A program made the translations under genes and the position numbers. Below are positions 49,910 to 63,400 of a DNA stretch of 64,000 bases, piece after piece (position 1 is the first letter of the stretch; every line of letters begins with the position of its first letter). The DNA is from Microbispora rosea (GTDB taxonomy: Bacteria; Actinomycetota; Actinomycetes; Streptosporangiales; Streptosporangiaceae): positions 62,001-126,000 of the forward strand of contig NZ_FTNI01000012.1 in assembly GCF_900156315.1 (NCBI RefSeq), written 5' to 3'. The notes beneath the pieces were generated by a model. It saw nothing but the letters and a program-made list of their open reading frames with translations, searched no databases and had not been told where the DNA came from.

Positions 49910-51712
49910 ATGAAGGCCGAGGAACGCTGGCAGGCCAGGTTCCGGGCACCGCGGGTGACCCTGCCCACATGGGCGCGCCAGGCGCCGCAGCGAGCCGTCT
50001 ACCGCGGCACCGCGTCCGGCTCCTGGGAGATCTACGCCTGGGACCGGGCGAGCGGCCAGACCCGCCAGGTCACCGACCGCCCCCACGGCACCCGGTATGG
50101 CGCGATCGACCCCACCGGCCAGTGGATCTGGTGGTTCGGTGACGTACGCGGAGACCCGGACGGCGACGGGCACGAGGACGGACACGGCGTCTGGTCGCGC
50201 CAGCCGTTCGGCGGCGGCCCGGACGAGCCCCTGGCGATGCCTCCCGGCCACCCCTGCGGGCTCGCGCTCGCCTCCGACGGCGCCGCGGCCGTCGGCCGCT
50301 CCTCCCGGGACGGCTTCGAGATCCTGCTGGCCAGGCCGGGAAGCGAGCCGGTCGCGCTGTATCACCACGACGAGTACGCCGCGGTCGCGGACATGTCGCT
50401 CGACGGCTCGCTCATCGCCGTCAACCACAGCGAGCACGGCGACGTCCTGCACCCGGCCCTGCGGGTCATCAGGGCGAACGGCTCGACGGTCGCCGAGCTG
50501 AACGACGGACCGGGCAGGGGCGTGACCGGCGGCAGATTCGCCCCCGTCCCCGGCGACCGGCGCCTGCTCGTCCTGCACGAGCGCCGGGGCCGCCGCGAAC
50601 CGCTCGTGTGGGACCCGATCACCGGCGAGCAGCGGGAGATCTGGCTGCGGGTGCGCGGCGAGATCTCCGCGGACTGGTACGACGACGGCCGGGCGCTGCT
50701 CATCATCCACACCCAGCGGGGACGCACGGAACTGCTCCGCTACGACCTCGCCGGAGGCGGCCTCACCCCGATCGAGAGCCCGCACGGGGTGATCGAGGCG
50801 GCCGCGCCGCGCCCCGACGGCACCGTCGAGTACTCCTGGTCGAGCGCCTCCCACCCGCCGGTCGTCAAGTCGAGCAACGGCCACGTGGTCTTCAGCCCGG
50901 GGCGCACGCCGCCGCCGTCCGTGCCGCTGGAGGACATCGACGTGGAGGGCCCCGGCGGGCGCATCCACGCCCTCGTCTCCCGGCCGGAGCGGGTGGCCGC
51001 GCCCTACCCGACGGTGTTCCTCCTGCGCACCGTGCTGCCGGGGTTCTGCGGCGGCCCTCGCGGCCAGGACGACGACTCGTTCCAGCCGCAGGTCGCGGCG
51101 TGGGTCGACAGCGGCTTCGCGGTGATCAGGGTGAACCACCGGGGCTCGGACGGGTACGGCTCGGCCTGGCGCGACGCCCTGCGCGGCGACGTCGGCCACA
51201 TCGAGCTGGCCGACGTGGCGGCGGTGCGCGAATGGGCGGTGGAGCACGGCATCGCCGACCCCGACCGCCTCGTGCTCGCCGGCACGGCGTGGGGCGGCTA
51301 CCTGACCCTGCTGGCGCTCGGCACCCAGCCGAAGTCGTGGACGGCGGGGATCGCCGCCGCGCCGATCGCCGACCACGCGGCGGCGTACGAGGACGAGGCC
51401 GACTGCCTGCGTGCCGCGCACCGGGCGCTGCTGGGCGGCTCCCCGGCCGAGGTGCCCGAGCGGTACGCCGCGTCCTCCCCGATCACCTACGCCGACATGG
51501 TGGAGGCGCCGCTGCTGATCCTCACGGGTGCGAACGACCCGCGCTGCCCGCAGCGGCAGGTCGACCGCTACGTGCGGGCCCTGGCGGACCACGGCAGGGA
51601 GGCGTCGGTCTACCGGTACGGCACCGGACCGGGCACGTCGACAGTGGAGGAGCGGGTGCACCGGATGGCCGCGTCGATCGACTTCGCCGTCCGCACCCTG
51701 GGCTGTTCCTAG
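49910..51712 (+). CDS. S9 (prolyl oligopeptidase) family protein lacking part of the catalytic triad
   Basis: 600 residues, ATG with GGGGAGGG upstream. The N-terminal ~370 residues form a beta-propeller with WD-like strands; the C-terminal alpha/beta hydrolase is clear (FAVIRVNHRGSDGYG, RLVLAGTAWGGYLTLL). The nucleophile elbow, GxSxGG in active members, reads GTAWGG, with Ala460 in place of Ser. The His loop (AGHG) reads TGPG, with Pro574 in place of His; Asp543 (GANDPR) remains. It is therefore probably a non-hydrolytic relative. It ends 1 bp before the convergent SpoIIE gene. Confidence 0.85.
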   Translation: MKAEERWQARFRAPRVTLPTWARQAPQRAVYRGTASGSWEIYAWDRASGQTRQVTDRPHGTRYGAIDPTGQWIWWFGDVRGDPDGDGHEDGHGVWSRQPFGGGPDEPLAMPPGHPCGLALASDGAAAVGRSSRDGFEILLARPGSEPVALYHHDEYAAVADMSLDGSLIAVNHSEHGDVLHPALRVIRANGSTVAELNDGPGRGVTGGRFAPVPGDRRLLVLHERRGRREPLVWDPITGEQREIWLRVRGEISADWYDDGRALLIIHTQRGRTELLRYDLAGGGLTPIESPHGVIEAAAPRPDGTVEYSWSSASHPPVVKSSNGHVVFSPGRTPPPSVPLEDIDVEGPGGRIHALVSRPERVAAPYPTVFLLRTVLPGFCGGPRGQDDDSFQPQVAAWVDSGFAVIRVNHRGSDGYGSAWRDALRGDVGHIELADVAAVREWAVEHGIADPDRLVLAGTAWGGYLTLLALGTQPKSWTAGIAAAPIADHAAAYEDEADCLRAAHRALLGGSPAEVPERYAASSPITYADMVEAPLLILTGANDPRCPQRQVDRYVRALADHGREASVYRYGTGPGTSTVEERVHRMAASIDFAVRTLGCS

Positions 51713-51713
51713 G

Positions 51714-53255
51714 CTAGGGCGCGCGCAGGACGAGGATGGCCAGGTCGTCGGCGCTCGGCTCGGGCGCGAAGTCCTGGACCGCCCGGCGGATGCGCTCGGC
51801 CACCGCGCGGGCGGACAGATCGGCGCACTCCGCCAGCAGCATGGCCAGGCCGCCGTCGTCGTCGAGCAGCCGGTCGCCCGACCGCCGCTCCGTCACCCCG
51901 TCGGTCACGCCCAGGAGCACGTCGCCGGGGGTGAGCCGCAGGTTGTCCTCCTGGAACTTCGCCTCGGGGAACACGCCGAGCAGCGACTGCGGCGACGCGA
52001 CGACCTCCACGACGCCGTTCGGCCGCAGCCGCAGGGCCTCCGGATGCCCGGCCGAGACGAGGCGGATGTCGAGGCCCTCCGGCACGACCGTGATCTGGCC
52101 GTGCAGCAGCGTCAGGAAGCGGGCGCGCTCCCCCTCCTCCAGGATGGCCTGGTTGAGCCGGCCCACGACGGCGGCCACGCCGTACCCCTCGCGGGCGAGC
52201 AGCCGCAGCGTGTGCCGGGCCAGGCCGGTGACCGCGGCGGCCTCGGGCCCGGTGCCGCAGACGTCGCCGATCGCGAAGCGCCAGACCCCGTCCGCGATCG
52301 GGAACAGGTCGTAGAAGTCTCCGCCGACCTCGTTGTTCTCCCCGGCCGGCTCGTAGATGACGTGGAAGTCGAGCCCGGGGGTCGTGGGCTCGTCGGGCGG
52401 CAGGAGGCTGCGCTGCAGCGCCCGGTTGGCGGCCGCCTGCTGCGCGTACAGGCGGGCGTTGTCGAGCGCGAGCGCGGCGCGCCTGCTCAGGTCCTCGGCG
52501 ATCTGCATGGCCTCGTCGGGGAAGCGGTCGCGCCGGCCGAGGCACATCACGCCGAGCCGCCGCCCCCGCGCGGTCAGCGGGTAGGCCAGCGCCTGCCAGT
52601 CGCTCATCGGCAGCACGGCGGGGTCGTCGTCCGCCGGCAGCGCGATCTCCTCCAGTTCGTCGCGCATGGTGTCGATCTGGGTCTCGTCCGCGTGCCAGAG
52701 GTAGGCGGGCCGCAGCTCCCCCAGTCCGTCCTGGTCGGTGTAGACGGCGCACCAGCTCGCCAGGCGGGGCACCACGATCTGCGCGATGATCGCCGGGACC
52801 ATCTCCGGGTTGAGCGTGCCCGCGAGCAGGTCGCTCGCGTCGGCGAGGAAGCCCAGCCAGCCCGGGCCGTGCGCGGCCTCCAGCAGCCACTCGTCGCTCT
52901 GCACCGGCTCCCCGCCCGGAAGTTCCAGCCGGGCCCAGCGGGTGCGCAGCGACGAGGTGAACGTGACACCCCACGTGACGGCGTCGGCGGGCGGCCCGAA
53001 GTCATGATGACCGTCCGTCTTCTCCCGCACCTCCACCTGGACGGACTCGCCGTGGTGGAGCCACACGACCTCGAAGGGCGCGCCGACCGCGTCCGCGACC
53101 AGTTCCCGCACCAGACGCTCGGCCTCGGGATACACGGACATCGCGGCCCACGCCGTCATCACCTCACGGGTGAACCGCTTCACTTCGGACACGGCCGTCT
53201 CACCCGGCGCGAAGGACGCGGCGAGGACGGCTCTTGGGGTAGTTGCCACCACCAT
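51714..53255 (-). CDS. PP2C-type (SpoIIE) phosphatase with ATPase and GAF domains, OsaC-like
   Basis: 513 residues from ATG 53255. Order: an RsbW-like HATPase region (~residues 20-130), a GAF domain (~150-290: VPRLASWCAVYTDQ ... LGVMCLGRRDRF) and a PP2C/SpoIIE domain (RSLLPPDEPTTPGLDFHVIYEPAG, VGGDFYDLF, AIGDVCGTGPEAAA, VSAGHPE, VTDGVTERR). It would dephosphorylate an anti-anti-sigma factor. Divergent from a multi-HAMP hybrid kinase and its regulator, it recalls OsaC of Streptomyces coelicolor, which tunes SigB after osmotic stress. Homology to OsaC is a judgement from layout. Confidence 0.85.
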   Translation of the reverse strand: MVVATTPRAVLAASFAPGETAVSEVKRFTREVMTAWAAMSVYPEAERLVRELVADAVGAPFEVVWLHHGESVQVEVREKTDGHHDFGPPADAVTWGVTFTSSLRTRWARLELPGGEPVQSDEWLLEAAHGPGWLGFLADASDLLAGTLNPEMVPAIIAQIVVPRLASWCAVYTDQDGLGELRPAYLWHADETQIDTMRDELEEIALPADDDPAVLPMSDWQALAYPLTARGRRLGVMCLGRRDRFPDEAMQIAEDLSRRAALALDNARLYAQQAAANRALQRSLLPPDEPTTPGLDFHVIYEPAGENNEVGGDFYDLFPIADGVWRFAIGDVCGTGPEAAAVTGLARHTLRLLAREGYGVAAVVGRLNQAILEEGERARFLTLLHGQITVVPEGLDIRLVSAGHPEALRLRPNGVVEVVASPQSLLGVFPEAKFQEDNLRLTPGDVLLGVTDGVTERRSGDRLLDDDGGLAMLLAECADLSARAVAERIRRAVQDFAPEPSADDLAILVLRAP

Positions 53256-53407
53256 TGTGCTTACCACACTTCCTGCTGACTTCGGGTCAAGCAAGGGGCC
53301 CCGCACCCCACGGAACGTGACAGACTGGCATGGAGTCCGCGGCTGGACAGGCCGTACGAGGCCCAACGCCTTGGTCGCGTCAGCCCCGTCGGGGTAAAGG
53401 AGGCTAA

Positions 53408-57616
<4,209 letters not shown>

Positions 57617-57619
57617 TCG

Positions 57620-58243
57620 ATGCCTGAGCGCGCCAGGGTCCTGCTGGTCGACGACCGCGAGGAGAACCTGATCGCTTTGGAAGCGATCCTCAGCTCGCTG
57701 GACGTCGTGCCCATTCGGGCCCGGTCCGGGGAGGAGGCGCTGAAGGCCCTCCTGTCGACCGACTTCGCTCTGATTTTGCTCGACGTGCGCATGCCGGGCA
57801 TGGACGGCTTCGAGACCGCCGCGCACATCAAGCGGAGAGAGCGCACCAGGAACATCCCGATCATCTTCCTGACCGTGGTCGACAGCGCCCCCGACTACGC
57901 CTTCCGCGGGTACGCCGCCGGGGCGGTGGACTACCTCACCAAGCCGTTCGACCCCTGGGTGCTGCGCGCCAAGGTCGCCGTGTTCGTGGAGCTCTACACG
58001 ATGAACCGGCGGCTCACCGAGCAGGCGGCGTTGCTGCGCGAACGCCTGTCGAACGAACTGCCGGGCGGCGACCACACCTCCGTGCTGGCCGAGCTGTCCG
58101 GCCGCGTCACCGCCGTGGAGGACGAGCTACGGCGGGTGCGGGATCTGGCGGACAAGTCCGGCGACGCGCCCCTGAACGGCGCCGTCGACGAGTTGAGCGA
58201 GCGCGTCGCCCACCTGCGGGCCGGCTTCGACGCCCTCGGCTGA
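57620..58243 (+). CDS. osaB: Response regulator, OsaB-like
   Basis: 207 residues, ATG 3 bp after the kinase stop, with AGGAGG inside the kinase end. The receiver has the acidic pair (VDDREEN), phospho-acceptor Asp55 (LILLDVRMPGMDG) and Lys in LTKPFDPW. The C-terminal ~80 residues are helical without a DNA-binding domain (VTAVEDELRRVRDLADKSG, then ELSERVAHLRAGF); so it signals through protein contacts or RNA, not DNA binding. Partner of the OsaA-like kinase. Confidence 0.85.
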   Translation: MPERARVLLVDDREENLIALEAILSSLDVVPIRARSGEEALKALLSTDFALILLDVRMPGMDGFETAAHIKRRERTRNIPIIFLTVVDSAPDYAFRGYAAGAVDYLTKPFDPWVLRAKVAVFVELYTMNRRLTEQAALLRERLSNELPGGDHTSVLAELSGRVTAVEDELRRVRDLADKSGDAPLNGAVDELSERVAHLRAGFDALG

Positions 58244-58259
58244 CGCCGCGTACCGCGGC

Positions 58260-58352
58260 CGGCTCGGACATGGCCGGTCGCGGCCCACTTGGGCACTGTC
58301 GGCTCGGGCACGGCCGACTCGGACATTGCCGGCTCGGACACGGCCGGTGCCC
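58260..58352. repeat. Short tandem 15-bp repeats
   Basis: In the gap after the response regulator, units of the type GGCTCGGACACGGCC occur four to five times with small changes (for example 58302-58348 holds three in tandem). No coding role seen; no other signal in this 151-base gap. Confidence 0.65.
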
Positions 58353-58394
58353 GGCATGCGGCGAAGCCCCCGGGCGGGAGCGCGGACGGCCGGG

Positions 58395-60209
58395 TCAGCG
58401 GCGGGCGCGCTCCAGGGCGTCCCAGAAGCCGCGGCGCAGGGCGTGCCTGACCTCGTCGTGCAGCAGGAAGTCGATCGGCAGCGAGGACCCCTGCAGCAGG
58501 CGGGCCTCCAGGTCGGACGGCATCCGGGGCTTGCGGGCGAGCACGGCCTCCAGCCAGAGCGCGGGGGCGTCCCTGGCGACCGAGTCGCCGAAGTCGTGGC
58601 CCTCCTTGTGGGCCGCCTTCACCGCCTCGGCTAGCGTCGTGGTGCCTCCCGTGTGGACCGGCACCGGCGCGGGCTGCGGACCCGTGTACGGCCCCAGCGG
58701 GGAGGGCGAGTAGCCGGCGGAGCCGGAGCCGTACTGGCTCTGCACCGGGCTGCTCGGCGGCGTCTGGACTCCCGAGGGCGGAGGCGGCGGGGGGGTGGAC
58801 GCCGGCGGAGCCGGCAGCGGGGTGCTGGCGGGCGGCTGCGCCTGGCGCTGCTGCTGGGACGGCTGGACGGGCGGCTGCGGGGGCTCGGGCGAGTAGCCGT
58901 TGTAGACCGGCGGGGACGGCTGCGCGGGGAGGGCCCGACGCGCGTGGGCGGCGGAGGACCGCCCGCCGCTGTGCGCCCCGTTGCCGTGGGCGCCCGTGCC
59001 CTGAGTGCCCGCGCCCTGGGTGCCCGCGCCCTGATTGCCCGCGCCGTAGGCGCCCGTGTCATGAGCGCCCACTTCAGGAGCGCCGGTGTCGTGAGTGCCC
59101 ATGCCGTGGGCGCCGGTGCCGTGAGCACCCGTGTCGTGAGCACCCGTGTCGTGGACGCCCATACCGGGAGCGGCCGCGCCGGGAGTGCCCATGCTGTGAA
59201 TGCCCATGCCGGGAGCGCCCGCGCCCTGAGTGCCGCTTCCCTGTGCACCGCTTCTGTGGGTGCTGTTCCCGGAGGCGCCGCCTCCGTGGGCGCCGCTGCC
59301 GGGAGTGCCGCTCCCAGGGGTGCCCGTGCCGTGGGATCCGCCGCTGTGGGCGCCCGTGCCGGGGGTCCCCGTGGCATGCGGCTGAGTGACGTTCGATATT
59401 CCGCCGGAGCCGCCCAGGTCGTATGAGGCGCTCTGCGAGGGGGCGCCGTGCGATCCCGTCACCGGGGTCGCCCCGCCGTGAAGGCCGGGAGAGTGGCTCC
59501 CCGGCGACTGGCTGCCGTTGTGCTGTGCCCCGTTGTGCTGCGTCCCGTTCGGCGGTGACCCGTTCTGCTGGGAGCCGTTGAGGTGAGTCCCGCTGGCCAG
59601 CGAACCGTTGCCGTAAGGGACGAGGCCGTTGCCGTGGGACTGGCCGTTGCCGAGGCCGGGGCCCGGGTCCGCCCCCGTGAGCATCGTGACGTACGGCCGG
59701 AGATGGCCGCTCGCGATCTCGACGAGGTCGTCGCACTCCTGCCGGAGGGTGCGGGCCGCCGACCATGCGCCGTCGGCGGCGATCTGCATGACGGTCACGC
59801 GGATGCCGAGGTCCTGCGCGTCGCTCACCACCTGGGTGAGGTCCTCGTCGCCACTGACCACGACCGCGTCGCAGACCGCGTTGTTGCGTGCCAGGGTCAT
59901 GAGGTCGCGGTGGACCTGGGCGTCCACGCCCTCCCGTCGGCCCGGCCGGATCCGGCCGAGGCGGAGCTTGAGCCCGGGGATGTCCGCCAGCACGTCGTGC
60001 TCCGGGGTACGGCGGCCCTCGACGGTCGCCTCGTACCAGTAGCAGCGCAGCAGCGGCAGGCCCGTGCGCTCTCTTGACAGGTTGGTCAGGAACTGCAGCA
60101 GGCCCGGATAGTCCCAGGAGACGGCCTCGCGATGGCGAGTCCCGTGGACGGCCATCGCGCCGTCTGCCAGCAAGTAGCCGGCGTCAACGAACAGCGCGCA
60201 GCGATCCAC
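58395..60209 (-). CDS. NYN-domain (PIN-like nuclease) protein with long repetitive linker
   Basis: 604 residues from GTG 60209. The NYN domain (residues ~1-175) has CALFVDAGYLLADG, VDAQVHRDLMTLA, VVVSGDEDLTQVVSDAQDLG, the acidic residues of a PIN-like RNase. Then ~300 residues of Gly/Ser/Thr/His/Asn/Gln low-complexity repeat (AHGTGAHG/TPGSGTPG units), a Pro/Gln stretch, and a C-terminal helical domain (~510-604: LAEAVKAAHKEGHDFGDSVARDAPALWLEAV spans part of it). Likely an RNA-processing or decay protein; disorder in the linker suggests condensate or scaffold behaviour, which is inference. Confidence 0.8.
   Translation of the reverse strand: MDRCALFVDAGYLLADGAMAVHGTRHREAVSWDYPGLLQFLTNLSRERTGLPLLRCYWYEATVEGRRTPEHDVLADIPGLKLRLGRIRPGRREGVDAQVHRDLMTLARNNAVCDAVVVSGDEDLTQVVSDAQDLGIRVTVMQIAADGAWSAARTLRQECDDLVEIASGHLRPYVTMLTGADPGPGLGNGQSHGNGLVPYGNGSLASGTHLNGSQQNGSPPNGTQHNGAQHNGSQSPGSHSPGLHGGATPVTGSHGAPSQSASYDLGGSGGISNVTQPHATGTPGTGAHSGGSHGTGTPGSGTPGSGAHGGGASGNSTHRSGAQGSGTQGAGAPGMGIHSMGTPGAAAPGMGVHDTGAHDTGAHGTGAHGMGTHDTGAPEVGAHDTGAYGAGNQGAGTQGAGTQGTGAHGNGAHSGGRSSAAHARRALPAQPSPPVYNGYSPEPPQPPVQPSQQQRQAQPPASTPLPAPPASTPPPPPPSGVQTPPSSPVQSQYGSGSAGYSPSPLGPYTGPQPAPVPVHTGGTTTLAEAVKAAHKEGHDFGDSVARDAPALWLEAVLARKPRMPSDLEARLLQGSSLPIDFLLHDEVRHALRRGFWDALERARR
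58990..59600 (-). repeat. Degenerate tandem repeats coding the low-complexity linker
   Basis: Units of 15 to 30 bases, often containing CCCGTGTCGTGAGC or GTGCCC(G)TG, repeat with changes through the linker of the NYN gene. They keep the frame, giving Gly-x-x-Gly-His/Thr peptides. Length variation by slippage is expected. Confidence 0.75.
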
Positions 60210-60460
60210 GCGACACCGCCCTTCCTACGTGGCTCTCTCAGGGTAGACAAGGGTGTCTTCCCGCGAGGGTGATTCCCGGCGATTCAGCCCTCGCCCGCCT
60301 GGTGGGGGGATCAGGACGCCCACAACCCTGAGATCGGAAGCGTTCACGCCGACCGTACCAGTTTGTCCGGGTATCGCCTCTCACCAATTTGGTATGGAAA
60401 ACGCGCATGGGAAAGACCGGCGAGGGGCTGGAAATCTATCCCCACAGCAAGGGGAGGCTG

Positions 60461-63400
60461 TCAAGACCACGTCCTCGCGCTCACGACCGCGACGCCGAAG
60501 AAGACGGGGTCGCGCCGCGTGGCCAGCTGGAGTGCGGGGTGGGGTCCCAGCAGGGCGTGAAGGGTGTCGACCGCGACGCCTCCGGCGTCTTCCTCGCCGA
60601 GGACACCCTCCCCGCTTCGGTCCTCCCCGTCCCCGCGAGCGCGATCGCTCATCGTGACGACCCCCGCCCTGACCCCCTCGCCGTTCCACACCATCAGGTC
60701 GATCCGCGCGGGCGCGCCGTCCGGGGCGAGGCCGTCGAGAGGGAGCCGCAGGGCCTTCTCCTCGCTCCCGATGACCGCCGCGGCGTCCAGGACCACGGCC
60801 CGTGTGTACGGCTGCCGCGCGTCCTCGGCCATCACCACCAGGCCCCAGGCCGCGTGCCGGACCGGTCCCGTACGCGCCGGGGCGCCCGCGACCCACCAGC
60901 GGCCCCCGCCGGCCGTACGGACGAGAGAGGTCACGTCGGCGAACGCCTGATAACCGGACCCGGCGGGCAGATCCCGCCGGGTGACCTCGGCGGCGTGCAG
61001 GGTCGCGTATCCGGGCGTACCCGGAGCGCGCACCCGGATGTCACCCGCGGGAACCGCCCCCCGGCCGCCGCCGGACCAGTAGAGGCCCGCCCACAACACG
61101 CGGCTCCCTGCGGGCAGGTCGAGATCGGCACAACTGGACGTACGCGTCGAGGGGTCCCTGTCGAGGTCGACCGGCACGCTGGTACCCGAGTCACGGCCCC
61201 GGCCGCCCGCGGCGGCCCCGCAGGGAACGGCCGGGCCGGCGGAGCTCACGAGCGCGTTGCCGACGACCCGGGCGAGGAGGCGGCCGTCCGCGGCGAAGCG
61301 CGCGGCCGCGCCCGAGGCGCGCACCCCCACGGTCGATGTGGCGGTGGTCTCCAGCCGCCCTGACCGTATCCGCACCGTGAAGGCCCGTCCCGTGGGCGCG
61401 TCCGCCGCCACAGCCACCTTCAGGAAGATCGCCGTCACCTCATCGGCGGCGAGCGGTCCCCGGACGCACCGCACCGTTTGGCCCGTCGTTCGGCCTGTCG
61501 TTCGGTCCGCGACCGAGCGGCCCGACGCCCCACACGACCAGCCGTCGCGCGCCGCCCGGCCCCGGGCATCGCGCCCGTCCTGCCCCAGGTAGCGGACGCC
61601 GGGCGGGAGGGTCACCGTGGCGGCGACCTCGCCGGTGGCCGCGCCGCCCGCGTTGCGCAGCCGCACGGCGACGAGACCGGACTGGCCGCGCAGCAGGGCC
61701 CCGAGCGGATCGACGGCGGCGACGAGCGCCTGCTTCGCCTTCTTTCCGCTCTCTGCGGTCCTTCCGCTCTGTGCGGCCTTGTGGGCTCCGGTGCCGCTCT
61801 GTCCCGATCGGGCGTGCTCACGGACCTCACGGCCGCGGTCCGCGGCCTGCCGGCGACCCTGAGCAGTCCCTGGCCGCTCAGGTGAGGTGCGATCGGCGGC
61901 CGGACGGGCTGCCTGCGACTCGTGCCGCTCACGAGCCCGCTCGGGCGTCTGCCGAGCGCCGGTCTGAGCGCGGCCCTGGGCCTGCGCGCGACCCTGGGCA
62001 CTGCTTGGGCCACTGCCCTGCGATCTCACCTGGCCACCGCCCTGGCCGCTGTCCCGCGATCGGGCCTGACCGCCGCCCTGGCCACCGTCCTGCCCGGGGA
62101 CCTGGGCGCGATGGTCCTGGTAGGGGCGCCGGGAGAGCCGGCCACGCACTTGCTGCCGTTCCGGAGCCGAGGCCCCTGCGGCGTCCCCAGGGCGGGAATC
62201 CCGCTCGCGACCGGCGACGACAGTGGTCGTATCCGGCTCGCTCACCGGACGCCTGCCCGCCTGGCCCCTGCTGCCCTGCCCGCTGCTGCCCTGCCCCCTG
62301 CTGTCTTGTCCCCTGCCCGTCTGCGCGCTGCCGCCCTGCCCCCTGCCCGTCTGCCCGATGCCGCCCTGTCCGCCACCCGTGAGACGACCGCTCTCCCGGT
62401 CGGCACCCGCGTGCTGTCCGCTGTCCCGGCCTTCAACGCCGGAGGCCGCCGGTCGTCCGTCGTCGCGACGTGGGACCGGAAGATTGTCACCCGCCCGTGC
62501 CGGGTCTGCCTGGGCCGCGGGTTCCTCCTGCGGCGACCGCCGATCGGCACCGGGCGTCACCCTGCCGGTGATCTCGGGCATGCCGAGCGCGATGCCCCCG
62601 CTCCACCCGCCGGCGCCGCTCCCTGCCACCGGGTCGTCGGCGGTCTGCGGCGTCGGGCCGCTCACGGCCGTCGGAGACGCCTGCGCGCTCGGCCTCCGCG
62701 GGTCGTAGGGAGACGGGACACCTGCCGCTTCGGTGTGGCCGGTGGCGGCCCGCGAACGCGAGGCGGCGCTGTCCGCGGGCTGCGGGCGGTCCAGGGCCCG
62801 TGTCCCGTCCTGTCCTCCCGGGCCGCCGGTGAAGAGCACGCCCGTCGGCTGGGCGACGAGCAGGAAGGCGGCCGTCACAAGGGCGGCCACGGCCACGCCT
62901 CCCAGCACCGCCCGATGCGGCGTCGGCACGCTCCGCACCAGGGCGGACAGCCGCGCCAGCGCCGCCCGCGCACGGGCGAACGCCACCCGCGGCGCCCTGA
63001 CCACCTTCGGGCCCACCTTGCTCACCCTCGGGCCCACCTTGGCGGACACACGCCTCGTCATCACTCGCGCGCGACCGTACACCGCCCCCGGCGCCGCGCT
63101 CACCCTCGCGCACGCGCGCCGGGTCGCCGTCCTGGCCCGGCCGTACGCCCCACGCAGCAGCCCGTCCACGCGTCCACGCGTACGCCCCATCGGGTCCGTC
63201 TCGCCCTGGGCGGCCCGGACGCCGCCCCTTATGCGGCGATCCGCACGACTCGTCAACGCCCCGATGTGATGGCGTACGGCTTCCAGCCGCGCCCGTGCCC
63301 CGGCGCCCACCCTGCCCCTCACGCCGCCGCCCCTCACGCTGCCGCCCGTCACGCCGCCGCCGTACGACCGTGAGCCCGTCGCGGTCGCGGTGGCGAGGTC

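Noticed and set aside
59000-59400. Short repeats that could be a CRISPR-like array
   Set aside because: Units vary in length and sequence and are coding in frame; no identical repeat or unique spacers of equal size.
60210-60460. A small gene in the gap between the NYN and sigma-fusion genes
   Set aside because: Candidate frames lack ribosome sites and look like random G+C-rich translation; a weak CCCC/GGGG hairpin near 60435 is all I see.
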